DNA from: Candidatus Bipolaricaulota bacterium
GTDB taxonomy: Bacteria > Bipolaricaulota > Bipolaricaulia > RBG-16-55-9
Direction of reading: 5' to 3'
NCBI GenBank assembly: GCA_027021605.1
Contig: JALUUA010000299.1
Span: 1-6,215, forward strand
DNA length: 6,215 nt
In this document: in pieces, positions 6,152 through 6,215 of the stretch
Layout: each line of letters opens with the position of its first letter
Position numbering within the stretch: position 1 is the stretch's first letter
Notes under the pieces: model-generated
Told to the model about the DNA's origin: nothing
The model's input: only the letters and a program-made list of their open reading frames with translations
Database searches by the model: none
Program-made: the position numbers and the translations under genes

Positions 6152-6158
6152 CGGGGAG

Positions 6159-6164
6159 ATTCTA
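6159..6164 (-). promoter_or_regulatory. -10 element of the Fur-family gene (leaderless)
   Basis: TAGAAT on the - strand lies 7 nt before ATG 6151, so transcription would start at or next to the A of the start codon. A -35 at the standard 17-nt spacing would be TGGCGA, which matches TTGACA at 3 of 6 positions. No ribosome-binding site fits between. GGAG lies upstream of the -10 and cannot be in the mRNA if this promoter is the one used. Confidence 0.55.
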
Positions 6165-6174
6165 CTCCAACGGG

Positions 6175-6180
6175 TATAAT
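6175..6180 (+). promoter_or_regulatory. Consensus -10 element of the divergent gene (leaderless)
   Basis: A perfect TATAAT ends 6 nt before ATG 6187, placing the transcription start at the start codon. No clear TTGACA-like -35 is present at 17-nt spacing (6152-6157 reads CGGGGA). Together with the opposite -10 it forms an inverted repeat, ATTCTAC (6159-6165), 8 nt, GTATAAT (6174-6180), matching at 6 of 7 positions per arm. This is a possible operator for the adjacent Fur-family protein. Confidence 0.6.
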
Positions 6181-6186
6181 GTCGCC

Positions 6187-6215
6187 ATGGCCCGCAAGGA
6201 ACGGTCGGACCTCCC
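6187..6215 (+). CDS. 5' end of an unidentified divergent gene, cut by the window edge
   Basis: ATG 6187 opens a frame that stays open for the remaining nine codons (MARKERSDL, then the edge). The evidence for a gene is the consensus TATAAT ending 6 nt before the ATG and the divergent position against a regulator gene. No Shine-Dalgarno is present, as expected for a leaderless mRNA. The short basic N-terminus shows neither a signal peptide nor a recognisable domain. It may be a target of the Fur-family regulator, by position only. Confidence 0.45.

Overview
This is a GC-rich bacterial chromosomal window with densely packed genes. The organism is probably a diderm. One secreted protein ends in a beta-barrel-like domain with a terminal phenylalanine, which is the usual outer-membrane assembly signal. 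The combination of a beta-helix protein opening with a TVCP...C motif, a DUF4384/PEGA protein, apparently leaderless promoters and high GC would fit a thermophile-rich deep lineage such as Bipolaricaulota (OP1) or a Thermus-like group. That assignment is inference, because the window has no 16S rRNA. The left third (about 1-2080) looks somewhat less GC-biased at third codon positions than uvrC and what follows.

Layout from left to right. Positions 2-580 hold the 3' part of a + strand gene that runs off the left edge and may be a C39/papain-like protease. Positions 661-2088 encode a secreted right-handed beta-helix protein. Positions 2085-3962 encode complete UvrC, with a 4-bp ATGA overlap with the preceding gene. 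Positions 3984-5414 encode a secreted DUF4384-PEGA-beta-barrel protein that starts 21 nt after uvrC. The last three genes look like one transcription unit, so a nucleotide-excision-repair nuclease sits between two cell-envelope proteins.

Positions 5415-5716 carry no convincing protein gene. They contain a good -10 hexamer (TAGAAT), a purine-rich stretch with two copies of an ACCTCCTTA-centred repeat (identical to the anti-Shine-Dalgarno end of 16S rRNA), and a strong directional + strand intrinsic terminator. Together these suggest a small RNA of about 190 nt, the most interesting object in the window. The opposite strand of the same segment reads as two perfect TAAGGAGGT Shine-Dalgarno sequences, one ideally placed before a 64-codon ORF, so the strand assignment is not settled.

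Positions 5717-6151 (- strand) encode a Fur-family metalloregulator. A 35-bp gap separates it from a divergent + strand gene starting at 6187 that is cut by the window edge. Each gene has a good -10 hexamer 6-7 nt before its ATG, so both are predicted to be leaderless. The two -10 boxes form the arms of an inverted repeat that could be the Fur-type operator.
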